The position numbers were made by a program, and so were the translations under genes. A model generated the notes under the pieces. It saw nothing but the letters and a program-made list of their open reading frames with translations, was not told the DNA's origin and did not search any database. Of a stretch of 64,000 bases of DNA, positions 1 through 12,493 are shown one piece after another; the stretch's first letter is position 1; each line of letters begins with the position of its first letter. Source of the stretch: Cedecea lapagei (GTDB lineage: Bacteria > Pseudomonadota > Gammaproteobacteria > Enterobacterales > Enterobacteriaceae). The stretch lies in assembly GCF_900635955.1 (NCBI RefSeq), contig NZ_LR134201.1:3720001-3784000 (forward strand), given 5' to 3'.

Positions 1-1780
<1,780 letters not shown>

Positions 1781-1904
1781 TCACAACCCGAAGATGTTTC
1801 ACTTCAGATTATGAAAATTTGAGAGACTCGAACACACCTCTATTCTGTTCTTATTACGGAGAACAGAAACAGTGTGTCGTTTCAATTTTCAGCTTGTTCC
1901 GGAT

Positions 1905-1916
1905 TGTTAAAGAGCA
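1905..1916 (-). promoter_or_regulatory. boxA antitermination site ahead of 23S
   Basis: The minus strand reads TGCTCTTTAACA, the rrn boxA, in the spacer between tRNA-Ala and 23S. In E. coli this second boxA reloads the Nus antitermination complex before the 23S gene. The same 12-mer occurs in the leader ahead of 16S at 3988-3999. Confidence 0.85.
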
Positions 1917-1976
1917 AATACTTCGCAGCACACCGTCACCGGTATACTCTGAAGTATTGAGTCGTGCATGAAATGA

Positions 1977-2052
1977 TGGTGGAGCTAAGCGGGATCGAAC
2001 CGCTGACCTCCTGCGTGCAAGGCAGGCGCTCTCCCAGCTGAGCTATAGCCCC
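1977..2052 (-). tRNA. tRNA-Ala (anticodon TGC)
   Basis: A 76-nt cloverleaf runs from GGGGCTATAGCTCAGC at 2052 to an encoded CCA at 1977. The anticodon stem holds CTTGCACG, giving anticodon TGC. The T arm GGTTCGATCCC is intact. It is the second spacer tRNA of the rrn operon, matching alaV of E. coli rrnH in position. Confidence 0.98.
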
Positions 2053-2083
2053 ATCGATTTCGTAAAACCTTCGAATCACCATG

Positions 2084-2166
2084 AATTTTCATCTGGTCAA
2101 GGCGCAACTTAGCGACGCATACTTAAGTATGCGAGCCTGAGGTGCAACGCAGAACAGGGGAAAATT
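2084..2166 (-). repeat. Long stem-loop in the tRNA-Ile/tRNA-Ala spacer (rsl-like)
   Basis: The 114-nt gap between the two tRNAs holds a large imperfect inverted repeat. The outer arms are AATTTTC at 2084-2090 and GAAAATT at 2160-2166. The core is the perfect 18-bp palindrome CGCATACTTAAGTATGCG at 2116-2133. Many E. coli rrn operons have a much shorter spacer here. Longer hairpin blocks called ribosomal spacer loops are known from some enterobacterial operons, and this looks like one. A role in pre-rRNA processing is inference. Confidence 0.65.
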
Positions 2167-2243
<77 letters not shown>

Positions 2244-2311
2244 ATAAGGTTTTACTGCTCGTTTTCTATCAGACAATCTGTGTGAGCACTACGCGGGTTG
2301 TATCTTTTAGG

Positions 2312-3853
<1,542 letters not shown>

Positions 3854-3987
3854 AAAAGTGTCTGATGCTCAAAGAATTAAAACTGTTTATAAAATCAGTA
3901 GTCACTCTTCAAGACTTGATATTTTGTTGCATCCGGAGATGCTGAGATATCAATCCTGCGAGTGCCCACACAGATTGCCTGATAAAT

Positions 3988-3999
3988 TGTTAAAGAGCA
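3988..3999 (-). promoter_or_regulatory. rrn leader boxA
   Basis: The minus strand reads TGCTCTTTAACA followed by AATTTATCAGGCAATC, matching the enterobacterial rrn leader antitermination region. NusB/NusE bind boxA RNA to make rRNA transcription resistant to Rho. Confidence 0.9.
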
Positions 4000-4038
4000 G
4001 TGAGTTACGCGCTTTCGCTTGCTAACTCGAGGTGGCGT

Positions 4039-4066
4039 ATATTACGCTTTCCTCTTTCAGAGTCAA
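4039..4066 (-). promoter_or_regulatory. rrn promoter P2
   Basis: The minus strand has -35 TTGACT (4061-4066) and -10 TAATAT (4039-4044) separated by 16 bp. Its place, about 110 bp downstream of P1 and ahead of boxA, matches P2 of E. coli rrn operons. Confidence 0.85.
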
Positions 4067-4148
4067 GCGTTTATTTTCGCTTTCGTCTGACTGACTTCGG
4101 TGTTGTTAAGCCGCTTTCGAAGCCGCTTTGCCGTGTCAGTGGAGGCGC

Positions 4149-4200
4149 ATTATAGGGAGTTCTCAGAGCCTGACAACCCCTAATTTGAAAAAACTTTCTG
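4149..4200 (-). promoter_or_regulatory. rrn promoter P1 with AT-rich upstream element
   Basis: The minus strand has -35 TTGTCA (4171-4176) and a perfect -10 TATAAT (4149-4154) with a 16-bp spacer. A GC-rich discriminator GCGCC follows, as expected for a promoter under ppGpp/DksA control. Upstream, 4181-4200 is A/T-rich (AAGTTTTTTCAAATTAG) and sits where the UP element lies in E. coli rrn P1. FIS sites would fall further upstream, overlapping the 3' end of gmhB; I did not pick them out individually. Together with P2 and boxA this accounts for the gene-free stretch 3854-4225. Confidence 0.88.
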
Positions 4201-4225
4201 ACCGCGCACTTTTTAATCGTAACGC

Positions 4226-4792
4226 TTATTTTTGGCGCTGTTTGATGGCTTTTGGCAGCTCAGCAAGGCTATTTATCACCAAATCCGCGGCAGCCTCACC
4301 CTCTTCCGTCACTGGTTTGCCGGTGCGAACCAGCACTTTAGTGCCTACCATGGCAGCAGCAGCGGCCTGCATATCTTCAATTTTGTCGCCAACCATATAA
4401 GAAGAAGCCATATCGATGTGCAGGAAGTCACGCGCGGAAATCAGCATACCCGGCTGCGGCTTACGACAGTCGCAATTCTGACGGAACTCTTCCACGCTGC
4501 CTTCCGGATGGTGTGGACAATAATAGATGCCGTCGAGATCGACACCACGGTCTGCCAGCGACCAGTCCATCCACTCGGTCAGGTTTTCAAAATCTGCCTC
4601 GGTGAACATCCCGCGCGCGATGCCCGACTGGTTAGTCACCAGCACCAGCGCAAAGCCCATCTCTTTTAATTCGCGCATTGCCTCTATAACACCATCAATA
4701 AACTCGAATCGGTCAACTTCATAGACGTAGCCATGATCGACATTAATAGTGCCATCGCGGTCGAGAAAAATAGCGGGTACGGACTGTGCCAC
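4226..4792 (-). CDS. gmhB: D-glycero-beta-D-manno-heptose-1,7-bisphosphate 7-phosphatase
   Basis: This is a cytoplasmic HAD-superfamily phosphatase. It removes the C7 phosphate from heptose bisphosphate in the pathway to ADP-heptose, the inner-core sugar donor for LPS. The 188-residue product opens with the HAD signature [13 protein letters not shown], with nucleophile D11 and general acid D13. Downstream are the VTNQSG motif II region, the zinc-binding cluster CPHHPEG...CDCRKP, and MVGDKIEDM for metal binding. The E. coli protein is 191 aa. The gene is divergent from metN and lies just upstream of the rrn P1 promoter, as in E. coli. Confidence 0.96.
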   Translation of the reverse strand: MAQSVPAIFLDRDGTINVDHGYVYEVDRFEFIDGVIEAMRELKEMGFALVLVTNQSGIARGMFTEADFENLTEWMDWSLADRGVDLDGIYYCPHHPEGSVEEFRQNCDCRKPQPGMLISARDFLHIDMASSYMVGDKIEDMQAAAAAMVGTKVLVRTGKPVTEEGEAAADLVINSLAELPKAIKQRQK

Positions 4793-4880
4793 TTGAAAAC
4801 TCCTGAAACGTGTTAATTGCGCTTAGTATCGCATGATTTAGTAATAAGGAGAGAACAGTCCTTCACTCCCCGATTGATTT

Positions 4881-4912
4881 AGACGTCTGGATGCCTTAAC
4901 ATCCATATCGAT
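4881..4912 (+). promoter_or_regulatory. MetJ operator (met boxes) upstream of metNIQ
   Basis: A perfect met box AGACGTCT (4881-4888) is followed in 8-bp register by GGATGCCT, TAACATCC and ATATCGAT. Tandem, progressively degenerate 8-mers of this kind are how MetJ-SAM dimers bind. The array lies about 70 bp before metN, so repression of the importer by methionine (through SAM) is expected. Confidence 0.8.
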
Positions 4913-4980
4913 TACGGTAACTTCGGCTACTGGTAGCAGATAATTCCACGGCTTTTACATATACGATAATAAATAACTCA

Positions 4981-6012
4981 ATGATTAAACTTTCAAATAT
5001 CACCAAGGTGTTCCAGCAGGGCAACCGCAGCATACAGGCATTGAATAATGTCAGCCTGCATGTGCCCGCCGGGCAAATTTATGGCGTGATTGGCGCATCC
5101 GGTGCGGGGAAAAGCACCCTGATCCGCTGTGTAAACCTGCTGGAGCGCCCGACCGAGGGCTCAGTGCTGGTTGATGGTCAGGATCTGACTACGCTTTCTG
5201 AAACCCAGTTGACTAAAGCCCGTCGCCAGATTGGCATGATCTTCCAGCACTTTAATCTGCTCTCTTCGCGTACCGTATTCGGCAATGTTGCTCTGCCGCT
5301 TGAGCTTGATAATACGCCAAAAGAAGAGATTAAACGCCGCGTGACCGAACTGCTGGATTTAGTCGGCCTGGGTGAGAAACACGATGCCTGGCCTGCCAAC
5401 CTTTCCGGTGGCCAGAAACAGCGCGTGGCGATTGCCCGTGCGCTGGCAAGCAATCCCAAAGTCCTGTTATGCGACGAAGCCACCAGCGCGCTGGATCCCG
5501 CCACTACCCGTTCTATTCTGGAGCTGCTGAAAGACATTAACCGTCGGCTGGGGCTGACCATTCTGCTTATCACCCATGAGATGGATGTCGTAAAACGCAT
5601 TTGTGACTGCGTGGCCGTGATCAGCAACGGCGAGCTTATTGAGCAGGATACGGTGAGCGAAGTGTTCTCCCATCCGAAAACACCTCTGGCCCAGCAGTTT
5701 ATCCAGTCTACGCTGCACCTCGATGTGCCGGAAGATTACGCTCAGCGCCTGAGCGCAGAGAATAAAGAAAGCGCAGTACCTTTATTGCGTCTGGAATTCA
5801 CCGGCCAGTCGGTCGATGCCCCCCTTCTCTCGGAAACAGCACGTACCTTCAACGTGAACAGCAACATTATCAGCGCGCAGATGGATTATGCCGGCGGCGT
5901 GAAATTCGGCATCATGCTGTGCGAAATGCACGGCGAGCCAAACAATACGCAAGCGGCTATTGCCTGGCTGCAGGAGCAACACGTGAAAGTAGAGGTGCTG
6001 GGTTATGTCTGA
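4981..6012 (+). CDS. metN: Methionine ABC transporter, ATP-binding protein
   Basis: This is the ATPase of the MetNIQ importer for L- and D-methionine at the inner face of the plasma membrane. In its 343 aa (the same as E. coli) are Walker [10 protein letters not shown] (38-46), ABC signature LSGGQ (141-145), Walker B VLLCDE ending at E166, and H-loop H199. From about residue 265 there is a C-terminal NIL/ACT-like domain, which in E. coli MetN binds methionine and inhibits transport. It overlaps metI by 8 bp. It follows a MetJ operator. Confidence 0.97.
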   Translation: MIKLSNITKVFQQGNRSIQALNNVSLHVPAGQIYGVIGASGAGKSTLIRCVNLLERPTEGSVLVDGQDLTTLSETQLTKARRQIGMIFQHFNLLSSRTVFGNVALPLELDNTPKEEIKRRVTELLDLVGLGEKHDAWPANLSGGQKQRVAIARALASNPKVLLCDEATSALDPATTRSILELLKDINRRLGLTILLITHEMDVVKRICDCVAVISNGELIEQDTVSEVFSHPKTPLAQQFIQSTLHLDVPEDYAQRLSAENKESAVPLLRLEFTGQSVDAPLLSETARTFNVNSNIISAQMDYAGGVKFGIMLCEMHGEPNNTQAAIAWLQEQHVKVEVLGYV

Positions 6013-6658
6013 AGCAATGATTTGGTTACTGGCTCGCGGCGTGTATGAAACGTTAGCGATGACCTTTGTCTCCGGTTTCTTCGGGTTTGTGATTGGCCTG
6101 CCCGTAGGCGTCTTGCTGTACATCACTCGTCCAGGTCAGATTAGCGCAAACGCTAAGCTATATCGCAGCCTCTCGGCGGTAGTTAATATCTTCCGTTCTA
6201 TCCCGTTCATTATCCTGCTCGTCTGGATGATTCCCTTTACCCGCGTCATCGTGGGTACGTCTATCGGCCTGCAGGCGGCAATCGTTCCACTGACCGTAGG
6301 TGCCGCGCCGTTTATTGCCCGTATGGTTGAAAACGCCCTGCTGGAAATCCCTACCGGCCTGATTGAAGCCTCACGCGCGATGGGCGCAACGCCGCTGCAA
6401 ATCATCCGTAAGGTGCTGCTGCCGGAAGCGCTTCCGGGCCTCGTCAATGCCGCCACTATTACCCTTATTACCCTGGTAGGCTATTCTGCTATGGGGGGCG
6501 CCGTGGGCGCGGGCGGTCTGGGCCAGATTGGCTATCAGTACGGCTATATCGGCTACAACGCCACCGTGATGAATACCGTACTGGTGCTGCTGGTTGTACT
6601 CGTTTACTTAATTCAATTCTCTGGCGATCGCATCGTCCGGGCTGTTACACACAAATAA
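6005..6658 (+). CDS. metI: Methionine ABC transporter, permease
   Basis: This is the integral-membrane subunit of MetNIQ, 217 aa, the family length. It has about five hydrophobic helices. The cytoplasmic EAA loop [17 protein letters not shown], which docks to MetN, sits near residues 120-136. The start lies inside the end of metN (8-bp overlap), which implies translational coupling. metQ follows after 30 bp. Confidence 0.97.
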   Translation: MSEAMIWLLARGVYETLAMTFVSGFFGFVIGLPVGVLLYITRPGQISANAKLYRSLSAVVNIFRSIPFIILLVWMIPFTRVIVGTSIGLQAAIVPLTVGAAPFIARMVENALLEIPTGLIEASRAMGATPLQIIRKVLLPEALPGLVNAATITLITLVGYSAMGGAVGAGGLGQIGYQYGYIGYNATVMNTVLVLLVVLVYLIQFSGDRIVRAVTHK

Positions 6659-6688
6659 ACACAACTGCATTCATACAAGGAAAAGGAC

Positions 6689-7504
6689 ATGGCTTTTAAC
6701 TTTAAAACGTTCGCCGCGGTCGGCGCTCTGATTGGCTCTCTGGCCCTGGTGGGTTGCGGTCAGGAAGAAAAAGATCCAAACCACATTAAAGTCGGCGTGA
6801 TCGCCGGTGCAGAACAGCAGGTTGCCGAAGTCGCTCAGAAAGTGGCCAAAGAGAAATATGGCCTGGACGTTGAGCTGGTGACCTTTACCGACTACGTACT
6901 GCCAAACGAAGCGCTGAGCAAAGGCGACATCGACGTTAACGCCTTCCAGCACAAACCATACCTGGACCAGCAGATCAAAGATCGCGGCTATAAGCTGGTT
7001 TCCGTAGGCAATACTTTTGTCTACCCAATCGCCGGTTACTCCAAAAAAATCAAATCGCTGGATGAACTGCAGCCGGGCTCCCAGGTAGCACTGCCAAACG
7101 ACCCAACGAACCTTGGCCGCTCTCTGCTGCTGCTGCAGAAAGAAGGTCTGATTAAACTGAAAGACGGCGTTGGCCTGCTGCCTACCGTTCTGGACGTGAC
7201 CGAGAACCCAAAAAATCTGAAACTGGTTGAGCTGGAAGCGCCGCAGCTGCCGCGTTCTCTGGACGACGCACAGATTGCTCTGGCGGTTATCAACACCACT
7301 TACGCCAGCCAGATTGGCCTGACACCAGCGAAAGACGGCATCTTCGTTGAAGACAAAAACTCTCCTTATGTGAACCTGATCGTTTCTCGTGAAGATAATA
7401 AAGATGCAGAGAACGTGAAGAAATTCGTTCAGGCATACCAGTCTGACGAAGTGAACGAAGCGGCCAACAAGGTCTTTAACGGCGGCGCGGTTAAAGGCTG
7501 GTAA
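6689..7504 (+). CDS. metQ: Methionine-binding lipoprotein
   Basis: This is the substrate-binding component of MetNIQ, an inner-membrane-anchored lipoprotein facing the periplasm. The 271-aa precursor has a hydrophobic signal ending in lipobox LVGC, with lipidated Cys at 23. The mature part is the NlpA family fold (IKVGVIAGAEQQVAEVA; DVNAFQHKPYLD). An SD-like AAGGAAAAGG precedes the ATG. It is the last gene of the operon and a strong hairpin terminator follows. Confidence 0.97.
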   Translation: MAFNFKTFAAVGALIGSLALVGCGQEEKDPNHIKVGVIAGAEQQVAEVAQKVAKEKYGLDVELVTFTDYVLPNEALSKGDIDVNAFQHKPYLDQQIKDRGYKLVSVGNTFVYPIAGYSKKIKSLDELQPGSQVALPNDPTNLGRSLLLLQKEGLIKLKDGVGLLPTVLDVTENPKNLKLVELEAPQLPRSLDDAQIALAVINTTYASQIGLTPAKDGIFVEDKNSPYVNLIVSREDNKDAENVKKFVQAYQSDEVNEAANKVFNGGAVKGW

Positions 7505-7536
7505 GTTTCCATTCTTCAGTTTTACGTAAATAATTA

Positions 7537-7565
7537 AAGGCGGGCACAAGCCCGCCTTGTTATTT
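7537..7565 (+). terminator. Rho-independent terminator of metNIQ
   Basis: Inverted repeat AAGGCGGGC / GCCCGCCTT (7537-7558) has a 4-nt loop and is followed by the T-rich GTTATTTT. It lies 33 bp after the metQ stop. Confidence 0.85.
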
Positions 7566-7617
7566 TGGTTCGGGCTTGCTTCAATGTTCCCCGTTTTATA
7601 TTCATTGAGGAAAAATT

Positions 7618-8022
7618 ATGCGTGCTTTACCGATCTGTTTATTAGCATTTATGCTGAGCGGCTGTTCAATGCTAAGCAGATCCCCAGTAGAACCCGTTAA
7701 AAGCACGGCAGCTGCGCCGAAGGCCGAAACCGAAAAACCTAAAGCCCCTCGCCCTGCTCCGGTCAGGATCTACACCAACGCAGAAGACTTAGTGGGTAAA
7801 CCGTTCCGTGATTTAGGCGAAGTCAGCGGAGAGTCTTGCCAGGCAAGCAATCAGGATTCGCCTCCGAATATCCCGACAGCACGCAAGCGCATGCAGATTA
7901 ACGCCTCCAAACTAAAAGCCAATGCGGTTCTGCAGCACAGCTGTGATATCACTACGGGTGCGCCAGGGTGCTACCGTCAGGCCGTTTGCGTGGGCTCTGC
8001 GCTACAAGTTTCGGCGCAATGA
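7618..8022 (+). CDS. rcsF: Outer-membrane lipoprotein sensor of the Rcs phosphorelay
   Basis: RcsF senses LPS and envelope damage and relays it to IgaA and the Rcs phosphorelay. In E. coli it is threaded through BamA-OMP complexes. The product is 134 aa, the family length. Lipobox LSGC places the acylated Cys at 16. A Pro/Ala/Lys-rich linker (about 20-50) follows, and then a C-terminal domain with four cysteines that form two non-consecutive disulfides in E. coli. The stop overlaps the trmO start (ATGA). bamA, a known partner, is also in this window. Confidence 0.96.
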   Translation: MRALPICLLAFMLSGCSMLSRSPVEPVKSTAAAPKAETEKPKAPRPAPVRIYTNAEDLVGKPFRDLGEVSGESCQASNQDSPPNIPTARKRMQINASKLKANAVLQHSCDITTGAPGCYRQAVCVGSALQVSAQ

Positions 8023-8726
8023 CCCCATTTCAGTTTTCGCAAATTGGCGTAATCCGCTCCCCTTATAAAGAAAAGTTCGCCGTCCCGCGTCAGCCAGGCC
8101 TGGTCGAAGATGGCGGTGGTGAACTGCACCTGCTTGCCCCTTACAGCCAGGCCGATGCCGTTCGCGGGCTGGAAGCCTTTAGCCACCTGTGGCTGCTGTT
8201 TGTCTTCCACCAGACAATGGACGGCGGCTGGCGACCAACGGTACGACCTCCTCGCCTTGGCGGGAACGCGCGAATGGGCGTGTTTGCTACACGCTCCACC
8301 TTTCGCCCTAATCCGATTGGGATGTCGCTGGTTGAACTGAAAGGCATCCGTTGCCAGAAAGACGAAGTGATTTTGCAGCTTGGCAGCCTCGATTTGGTGG
8401 ACGGTACGCCGATTGTAGACATAAAACCGTACCTGCCTTTTGCTGAAGCCTTCCCTGACGCGCGCGCCGGCTATGCGCAGCACGCCCCTCAGGCGGAAAT
8501 AAACGTGACCTTTACCCCGGAGGTCCAACACCAGCTCACCGGACTCGAAGGCCGCTATCCGCATATTGCGCGTTTTATCCGTCAGGTGCTTGCTCAGGAC
8601 CCACGTCCTGCTTATCGTAAAGGCGAGGATGTCGGGAAGACTTACGCTGTTCTGCTGCTGGACTTTAACGTCCGCTGGCGCATCACAGAACAAGGCTTTG
8701 AGGTGTTTGCGCTCGAAGCGAGTTAA
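8019..8726 (+). CDS. trmO: tRNA (adenine(37)-N6)-methyltransferase TrmO
   Basis: This SAM-dependent enzyme converts t6A37 to m6t6A37 in threonine tRNA (former names yaeB, tsaA). The product is 235 aa, equal to E. coli. It begins TPFQFSQIGVIRSPYKEKF and has the family core RLGGNARMGVFATRSTFRPN and DLVDGTPIVDIKPYLP. The frame is open upstream to 7968, but the ATG at 8019 gives the family N-terminus and couples to the rcsF stop by a 4-bp overlap. Confidence 0.95.
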   Translation: MTPFQFSQIGVIRSPYKEKFAVPRQPGLVEDGGGELHLLAPYSQADAVRGLEAFSHLWLLFVFHQTMDGGWRPTVRPPRLGGNARMGVFATRSTFRPNPIGMSLVELKGIRCQKDEVILQLGSLDLVDGTPIVDIKPYLPFAEAFPDARAGYAQHAPQAEINVTFTPEVQHQLTGLEGRYPHIARFIRQVLAQDPRPAYRKGEDVGKTYAVLLLDFNVRWRITEQGFEVFALEAS

Positions 8727-8743
8727 TTTAGCCCCCCTCTCTT

Positions 8744-8770
8744 TTGACATCTCTGCCACACTGGTAAACT
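8744..8770 (+). promoter_or_regulatory. Candidate promoter for proS
   Basis: There is a consensus -35 TTGACA (8744-8749). An extended -10, TGG TAAACT (hexamer 8765-8770), lies only 15 bp further on. The leader that follows holds a strong hairpin, GCAGGCC/GGCCTGC (8789-8808), with no U-run after it, so it is a leader structure and not a terminator. The start site is not verified. Confidence 0.45.
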
Positions 8771-8838
8771 AAACCACTTTTTTTTGCAGCAGGCCGTCTG
8801 TGGCCTGCGAACTGCCGTTCAAATGGAACCGTAACAAC

Positions 8839-10557
8839 ATGCGTACTAGCCAATATCTGCTCTCCACTCTGAAGGAGACACCTGCCGACGCTGAAGTAGT
8901 CAGCCACCAGCTGATGCTGCGCGCCGGGATGATCCGTAAGCTGGCCTCCGGTTTATACACCTGGCTGCCGACCGGTTTGCGCGTCCTGAAGAAGGTCGAA
9001 AACATCGTGCGTGAAGAGATGAACAACGCCGGTGCTATCGAAATGTGCATGCCGGTTGTTCAACCAGCCGACCTGTGGCAGGAGAGCGGGCGTTGGGAGC
9101 AATACGGCCCTGAGCTACTGCGTTTTGTTGACCGCGGCGAACGTCCTTTCGTCCTCGGCCCAACTCACGAAGAGGTGATCACCGATCTGATTCGCAACGA
9201 GCTGAGCTCTTACAAACAGCTGCCGCTGAATCTTTTCCAGATCCAGACCAAATTCCGCGACGAAGTGCGCCCACGTTTTGGCGTTATGCGTTCCCGCGAA
9301 TTCCTGATGAAAGACGCCTACTCGTTCCATACGTCTCAGGAGTCCCTGCAGGAAACCTACGACAAGATGTATGAAGCTTACAGCAAGATTTTCTCCCGCA
9401 TGGGCCTGGACTTCCGCGCCGTGCAGGCGGACACCGGCTCTATCGGCGGCAGCGCTTCCCATGAATTCCAGGTGCTGGCACAGAGCGGTGAAGATGATGT
9501 GATCTTCTCTGACAGCTCAGACTACGCGGCAAATATTGAGTTCGCTGAAGCCCTCGCGCCGGCGGCAGGCCGTGCGGCCCCCGCTGCAGAAATGAGCCAG
9601 ATTGATACGCCGAACGCCAAAACCATCGCCGAGCTGGTTGAGCAGTTCAACCTGCCGGTTGAGAAAACGGTGAAAACTCTGCTGGTGAAAGCCACAGAAG
9701 GCAGCGCTTATCCGCTGGTTGCTTTGCTGATTCGCGGCGATCATGAGCTGAACGAAGTGAAAGCCGAGAAACTGCCGCAGGTAGCAAGCCCGCTCACTTT
9801 CGCCACAGAACAGGAAATTCGCGATATCGTGAAAGCAGGTCCGGGTTCACTGGGTCCGATCAATATGCCTGTTCCGGTGATTATCGACCGCAGCGTTGCC
9901 GCTATGAGTGATTTCGCTGCTGGCGCAAACATCGACGGCAAACACTTTGTCGGCATTAACTGGGAACGCGACCTGCCGCTGCCTGAAGTTGCGGATATCC
10001 GCAACGTTGTTGCTGGCGATCCAAGCCCGGATGGCAAAGGCACGTTGATGATCAAGCGCGGCATTGAAGTGGGCCACATCTTCCAGCTGGGCACCAAGTA
10101 CTCTGAGGCGCTGAAAGCTGCCGTTCAGGGCGAAGATGGCCGTAACCAGACGCTGACGATGGGCTGCTACGGCATCGGTGTTACCCGCGTGGTTGCCGCC
10201 GCTATTGAACAGAACTTTGATGACCGCGGTATCCTGTGGCCAGATGCTATCGCTCCATTCCACGTTGCGATTCTGCCAATGAACATGCACAAATCCTTCC
10301 GCGTGCAGCAGCTGGCTGAAGAGCTGTATACCACGCTGCGTGCGCAGGGTATTGACGTGCTGCTGGATGACCGTAAAGAGCGTCCGGGCGTGATGTTTGC
10401 CGATATGGAACTGATTGGTATTCCTCACACCATCGTGATCGGCGACCGCAATCTCGACAACGAAGAGATCGAATACAAACACCGCCGTGCCGGTGAGAAG
10501 CAGATGATCAAAACCAACGAAATCGTTGATTTCCTGGTGAAGCAGATCAAAGGCTAA
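8839..10557 (+). CDS. proS: Prolyl-tRNA synthetase
   Basis: ProS charges tRNA-Pro and edits mischarged Ala-tRNA-Pro in the cytoplasm. The 572-aa product has the bacterial-type layout: class II motif 1 and 2 regions ([19 protein letters not shown]), a YbaK-like editing insertion at about 225-405, motif 3 ([13 protein letters not shown]) and a C-terminal anticodon-binding domain. The frame extends to 8800, but [12 protein letters not shown] at 8839 is the conserved start and gives the E. coli length. It is convergent with nlpE across a shared terminator. Confidence 0.97.
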   Translation: MRTSQYLLSTLKETPADAEVVSHQLMLRAGMIRKLASGLYTWLPTGLRVLKKVENIVREEMNNAGAIEMCMPVVQPADLWQESGRWEQYGPELLRFVDRGERPFVLGPTHEEVITDLIRNELSSYKQLPLNLFQIQTKFRDEVRPRFGVMRSREFLMKDAYSFHTSQESLQETYDKMYEAYSKIFSRMGLDFRAVQADTGSIGGSASHEFQVLAQSGEDDVIFSDSSDYAANIEFAEALAPAAGRAAPAAEMSQIDTPNAKTIAELVEQFNLPVEKTVKTLLVKATEGSAYPLVALLIRGDHELNEVKAEKLPQVASPLTFATEQEIRDIVKAGPGSLGPINMPVPVIIDRSVAAMSDFAAGANIDGKHFVGINWERDLPLPEVADIRNVVAGDPSPDGKGTLMIKRGIEVGHIFQLGTKYSEALKAAVQGEDGRNQTLTMGCYGIGVTRVVAAAIEQNFDDRGILWPDAIAPFHVAILPMNMHKSFRVQQLAEELYTTLRAQGIDVLLDDRKERPGVMFADMELIGIPHTIVIGDRNLDNEEIEYKHRRAGEKQMIKTNEIVDFLVKQIKG

Positions 10558-10573
10558 TTTGCCGCTGAGCATA

Positions 10574-10603
10574 AAAAAGCCCGTCCAGATGGACGGGCTT
10601 TTT
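10574..10603. terminator. Bidirectional terminator between proS and nlpE
   Basis: A 13-bp perfect stem AAAAAGCCCGTCC / GGACGGGCTTTTT with loop AGAT gives T-runs on both strands. It lies between the convergent stops of proS and nlpE. E. coli has yaeF in this interval; here only the terminator is present. Confidence 0.9.
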
Positions 10604-10607
10604 CGTT

Positions 10608-11297
10608 TTAGTCGTTACACTCTTTGCCGGGCTTAAACTTCGCGCCCTTGTCGGCCACCAGCGCTTTTTGCAGTTCGCCACTGTCCGGGGAAGCCTGCAG
10701 CGTAAAGTGCCCTTCCACTACCAGCAGGATTGGCGCGCTGTTCTTGCCGCGAGCTGCCGCATAGGCTCTCTCCAGCTCTGCGTTATCCGCGACGGCAAAG
10801 GTTTTACCCGTCGCACAGTCCTGGAATACCGCAGCGTCAGCCATATATTTGTATTTACCTTTCATCGGCATTGGCGTTGACGGCAGCTTCGCATCGACAG
10901 CTTTCAGCGTGTAGTTAAACTGAGAGTCGATTGGGTTGCCTTCGCGGTCCAGCATCACCAGGCTGTCGCCCTTTGGATGGAAGTACTGCTTTTCGCCTTC
11001 GCTGTCGGTTAAGACGAGCTTATCGGCGGTGCGCGCCCATTTACCATAGCTGGCAAAGGAAGCGCCTCTGCCCTGATACGCCTGGTTCATTACCCAGGTA
11101 CCGTCCTTTTCCAGGAACAGCGAGGTTTCAATCCCCTCGCAGTCCGCGCAAGGTATAACGCCGCGATAGCTCTGCTGCATCGGCTTCAGCTCCGCCGCCT
11201 GAGCAGGGATCAGGGTTTGCGTTTCCGTACGATTATTACAGCCAAATAGCGTGAACAGGCTGAGCGCTGCCAGCGCAGCCAGAAGACTCTTCTTCAT
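10608..11297 (-). CDS. nlpE: Envelope stress lipoprotein, Cpx activator
   Basis: NlpE is an outer-membrane lipoprotein that activates the CpxAR response on surface contact and when lipoprotein sorting or disulfide formation fails. The 229-aa precursor has lipobox LFGC (Cys20). Its N-terminal domain has redox pair C50-A-D-C53. A second cysteine pair is at FQDCATGK and the C-terminal KECND. The C-terminal cysteine sits three residues from the end, as in E. coli (236 aa), where it reports on DsbA function. Confidence 0.94.
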   Translation of the reverse strand: MKKSLLAALAALSLFTLFGCNNRTETQTLIPAQAAELKPMQQSYRGVIPCADCEGIETSLFLEKDGTWVMNQAYQGRGASFASYGKWARTADKLVLTDSEGEKQYFHPKGDSLVMLDREGNPIDSQFNYTLKAVDAKLPSTPMPMKGKYKYMADAAVFQDCATGKTFAVADNAELERAYAAARGKNSAPILLVVEGHFTLQASPDSGELQKALVADKGAKFKPGKECND

Positions 11298-11333
11298 GCT
11301 TTAATCCTTATGCCGTTGTCCCAATGCCCGCCG

Positions 11334-11756
11334 CTACTCCGGATGGCGGCGGACTTTTCCGCGTAGTGATTTGGTCGTCGACTTCTGCGCCTTCGAGGCC
11401 AGACGCCGCTCTTTAGAAGCTCGTGTCGGCTTTGTCGCCCGACGGCTCTTCTGCACTACGGTGAGTTCTTGTATCAGTGAAACCAGACGAGCTACCGCCG
11501 CTTCGCGGTTCATCTCCTGACTTCGGTATTCCTGAGCTTTGATCACCACCACGCCCTCGGGCGTAATTAAGTGATGACTTGCCGCCAGCAGACGTATCTT
11601 ATACGACTCTGGCAGGCTGGAGGCAGAGATATCAAAGCGCAAATGAATAGCCGTTGAGGTTTTATTCACATGCTGCCCACCTGCCCCCTGGGCGCGAATC
11701 GCGGTAATCGTGACCTCATTGTCCGGGATAGATACCGTTCGCGACACCGAAATCAT
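11334..11756 (-). CDS. arfB: Alternative ribosome-rescue factor / peptidyl-tRNA hydrolase ArfB
   Basis: ArfB (YaeJ) rescues ribosomes stalled on non-stop mRNA by hydrolysing peptidyl-tRNA. The product is 140 aa, the E. coli length. The catalytic GGQ motif is at 26-28 ([12 protein letters not shown]). The basic C-terminal tail (about 105-140, rich in K and R) enters the empty mRNA channel. The start codon overlaps the yaeQ stop (ATGA), so the two genes are coupled. Confidence 0.95.
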   Translation of the reverse strand: MISVSRTVSIPDNEVTITAIRAQGAGGQHVNKTSTAIHLRFDISASSLPESYKIRLLAASHHLITPEGVVVIKAQEYRSQEMNREAAVARLVSLIQELTVVQKSRRATKPTRASKERRLASKAQKSTTKSLRGKVRRHPE

Positions 11757-12295
11757 TGCTGCTGCCAGGCCGTAAAATGGATTTCCAGATTATTCTCGCT
11801 ATCGGACAGCCAGATAGCGCCGTCCTGGATAGTCGCCTGCAGGTTCATGGTACGCGTGCCAAACTCGCTTAGCTTCGCCAGCTGTGCGTCATCCAGATAC
11901 CAGACAGACAGATTTTTAAACTGACTCAGGCGATTCTGGTTCTGCTGCCACCAAATTTCCGCCGCCCGACTATTATAGGTAAACAATGCCACCTCGGCCG
12001 ACTGGCTGCAGGCTTTTTTCACCCGGCGCTCTTCCGGCAGACCAAGCTCAACCCACAAATCAATGCCAAGATGATCGTTTTTACGCCAGATCTCCGGCTC
12101 GTCTTCCGCGCTGAGGCCACGGGTAAACTCAAGGCGCTCATCCGCGTATTTAATCCACGCCAGCAGGCGCAGCATCATGCGCTCCTGCGTTTCCGAAGGA
12201 TGACGTGCCAGCGTCAGGCTACTGTCCAGAAACCGATTACGATCGAGATCGGCCACATTCACCGTCGCCTTATAAATTGTCGCTTTTAACGCCAT
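11753..12295 (-). CDS. yaeQ: YaeQ family protein
   Basis: The 180-aa conserved protein (181 in E. coli) has no established cellular role. The family fold resembles PD-(D/E)XK nucleases, and a link to RfaH suppression was reported and later questioned. It begins [19 protein letters not shown] and ends FTAWQQQ. The frame stays open 77 codons upstream into the ERIC repeats. That extension is repeat-encoded, so the ATG at 12295 is chosen. It overlaps arfB by 4 bp. Confidence 0.92.
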   Translation of the reverse strand: MALKATIYKATVNVADLDRNRFLDSSLTLARHPSETQERMMLRLLAWIKYADERLEFTRGLSAEDEPEIWRKNDHLGIDLWVELGLPEERRVKKACSQSAEVALFTYNSRAAEIWWQQNQNRLSQFKNLSVWYLDDAQLAKLSEFGTRTMNLQATIQDGAIWLSDSENNLEIHFTAWQQQ

Positions 12296-12342
12296 CACGC
12301 TTCTCCATACACAATTGCGCGCTATTGTAGCGAAATATGTCT

Positions 12343-12369
12343 CCTGCGGCTTGAAGTATGACGGGTATA
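12343..12369. repeat. Truncated ERIC end
   Basis: These 27 bp (CCTGCGGCTTGAAGTATGAC then GGGTATA) are the terminal part of an ERIC element. They abut the first complete copy and share its TATA. The fragment differs by one base from the same stretch in the complete copies (CTTGAAG against CTCGAAG). It looks like the remnant of a third copy whose rest has been deleted. Confidence 0.8.
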
Positions 12370-12493
12370 GCTTAAATAATTCGAGTTGCAGGCAGGCGGC
12401 AAGCTCGTGAGTCCCCAGGAGCTTACACAAAGTAAGTGACTGGGGTGAGCGAGTGCAGCTAACGCACCTGCGGCTCGAAGTATGACGGGTATA
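12366..12493. repeat. ERIC element, copy 1
   Basis: This 128-bp element has TATA ends and carries the ERIC core GTGAGTCCCCAGGAGCTTAC and AAGTAAGTGACTGGGGTGAG, the sites used by the classical ERIC-PCR primers. The element is a long imperfect palindrome. It lies in tandem with copy 2 at a period of exactly 124 bp, sharing the boundary TATA. Confidence 0.93.
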
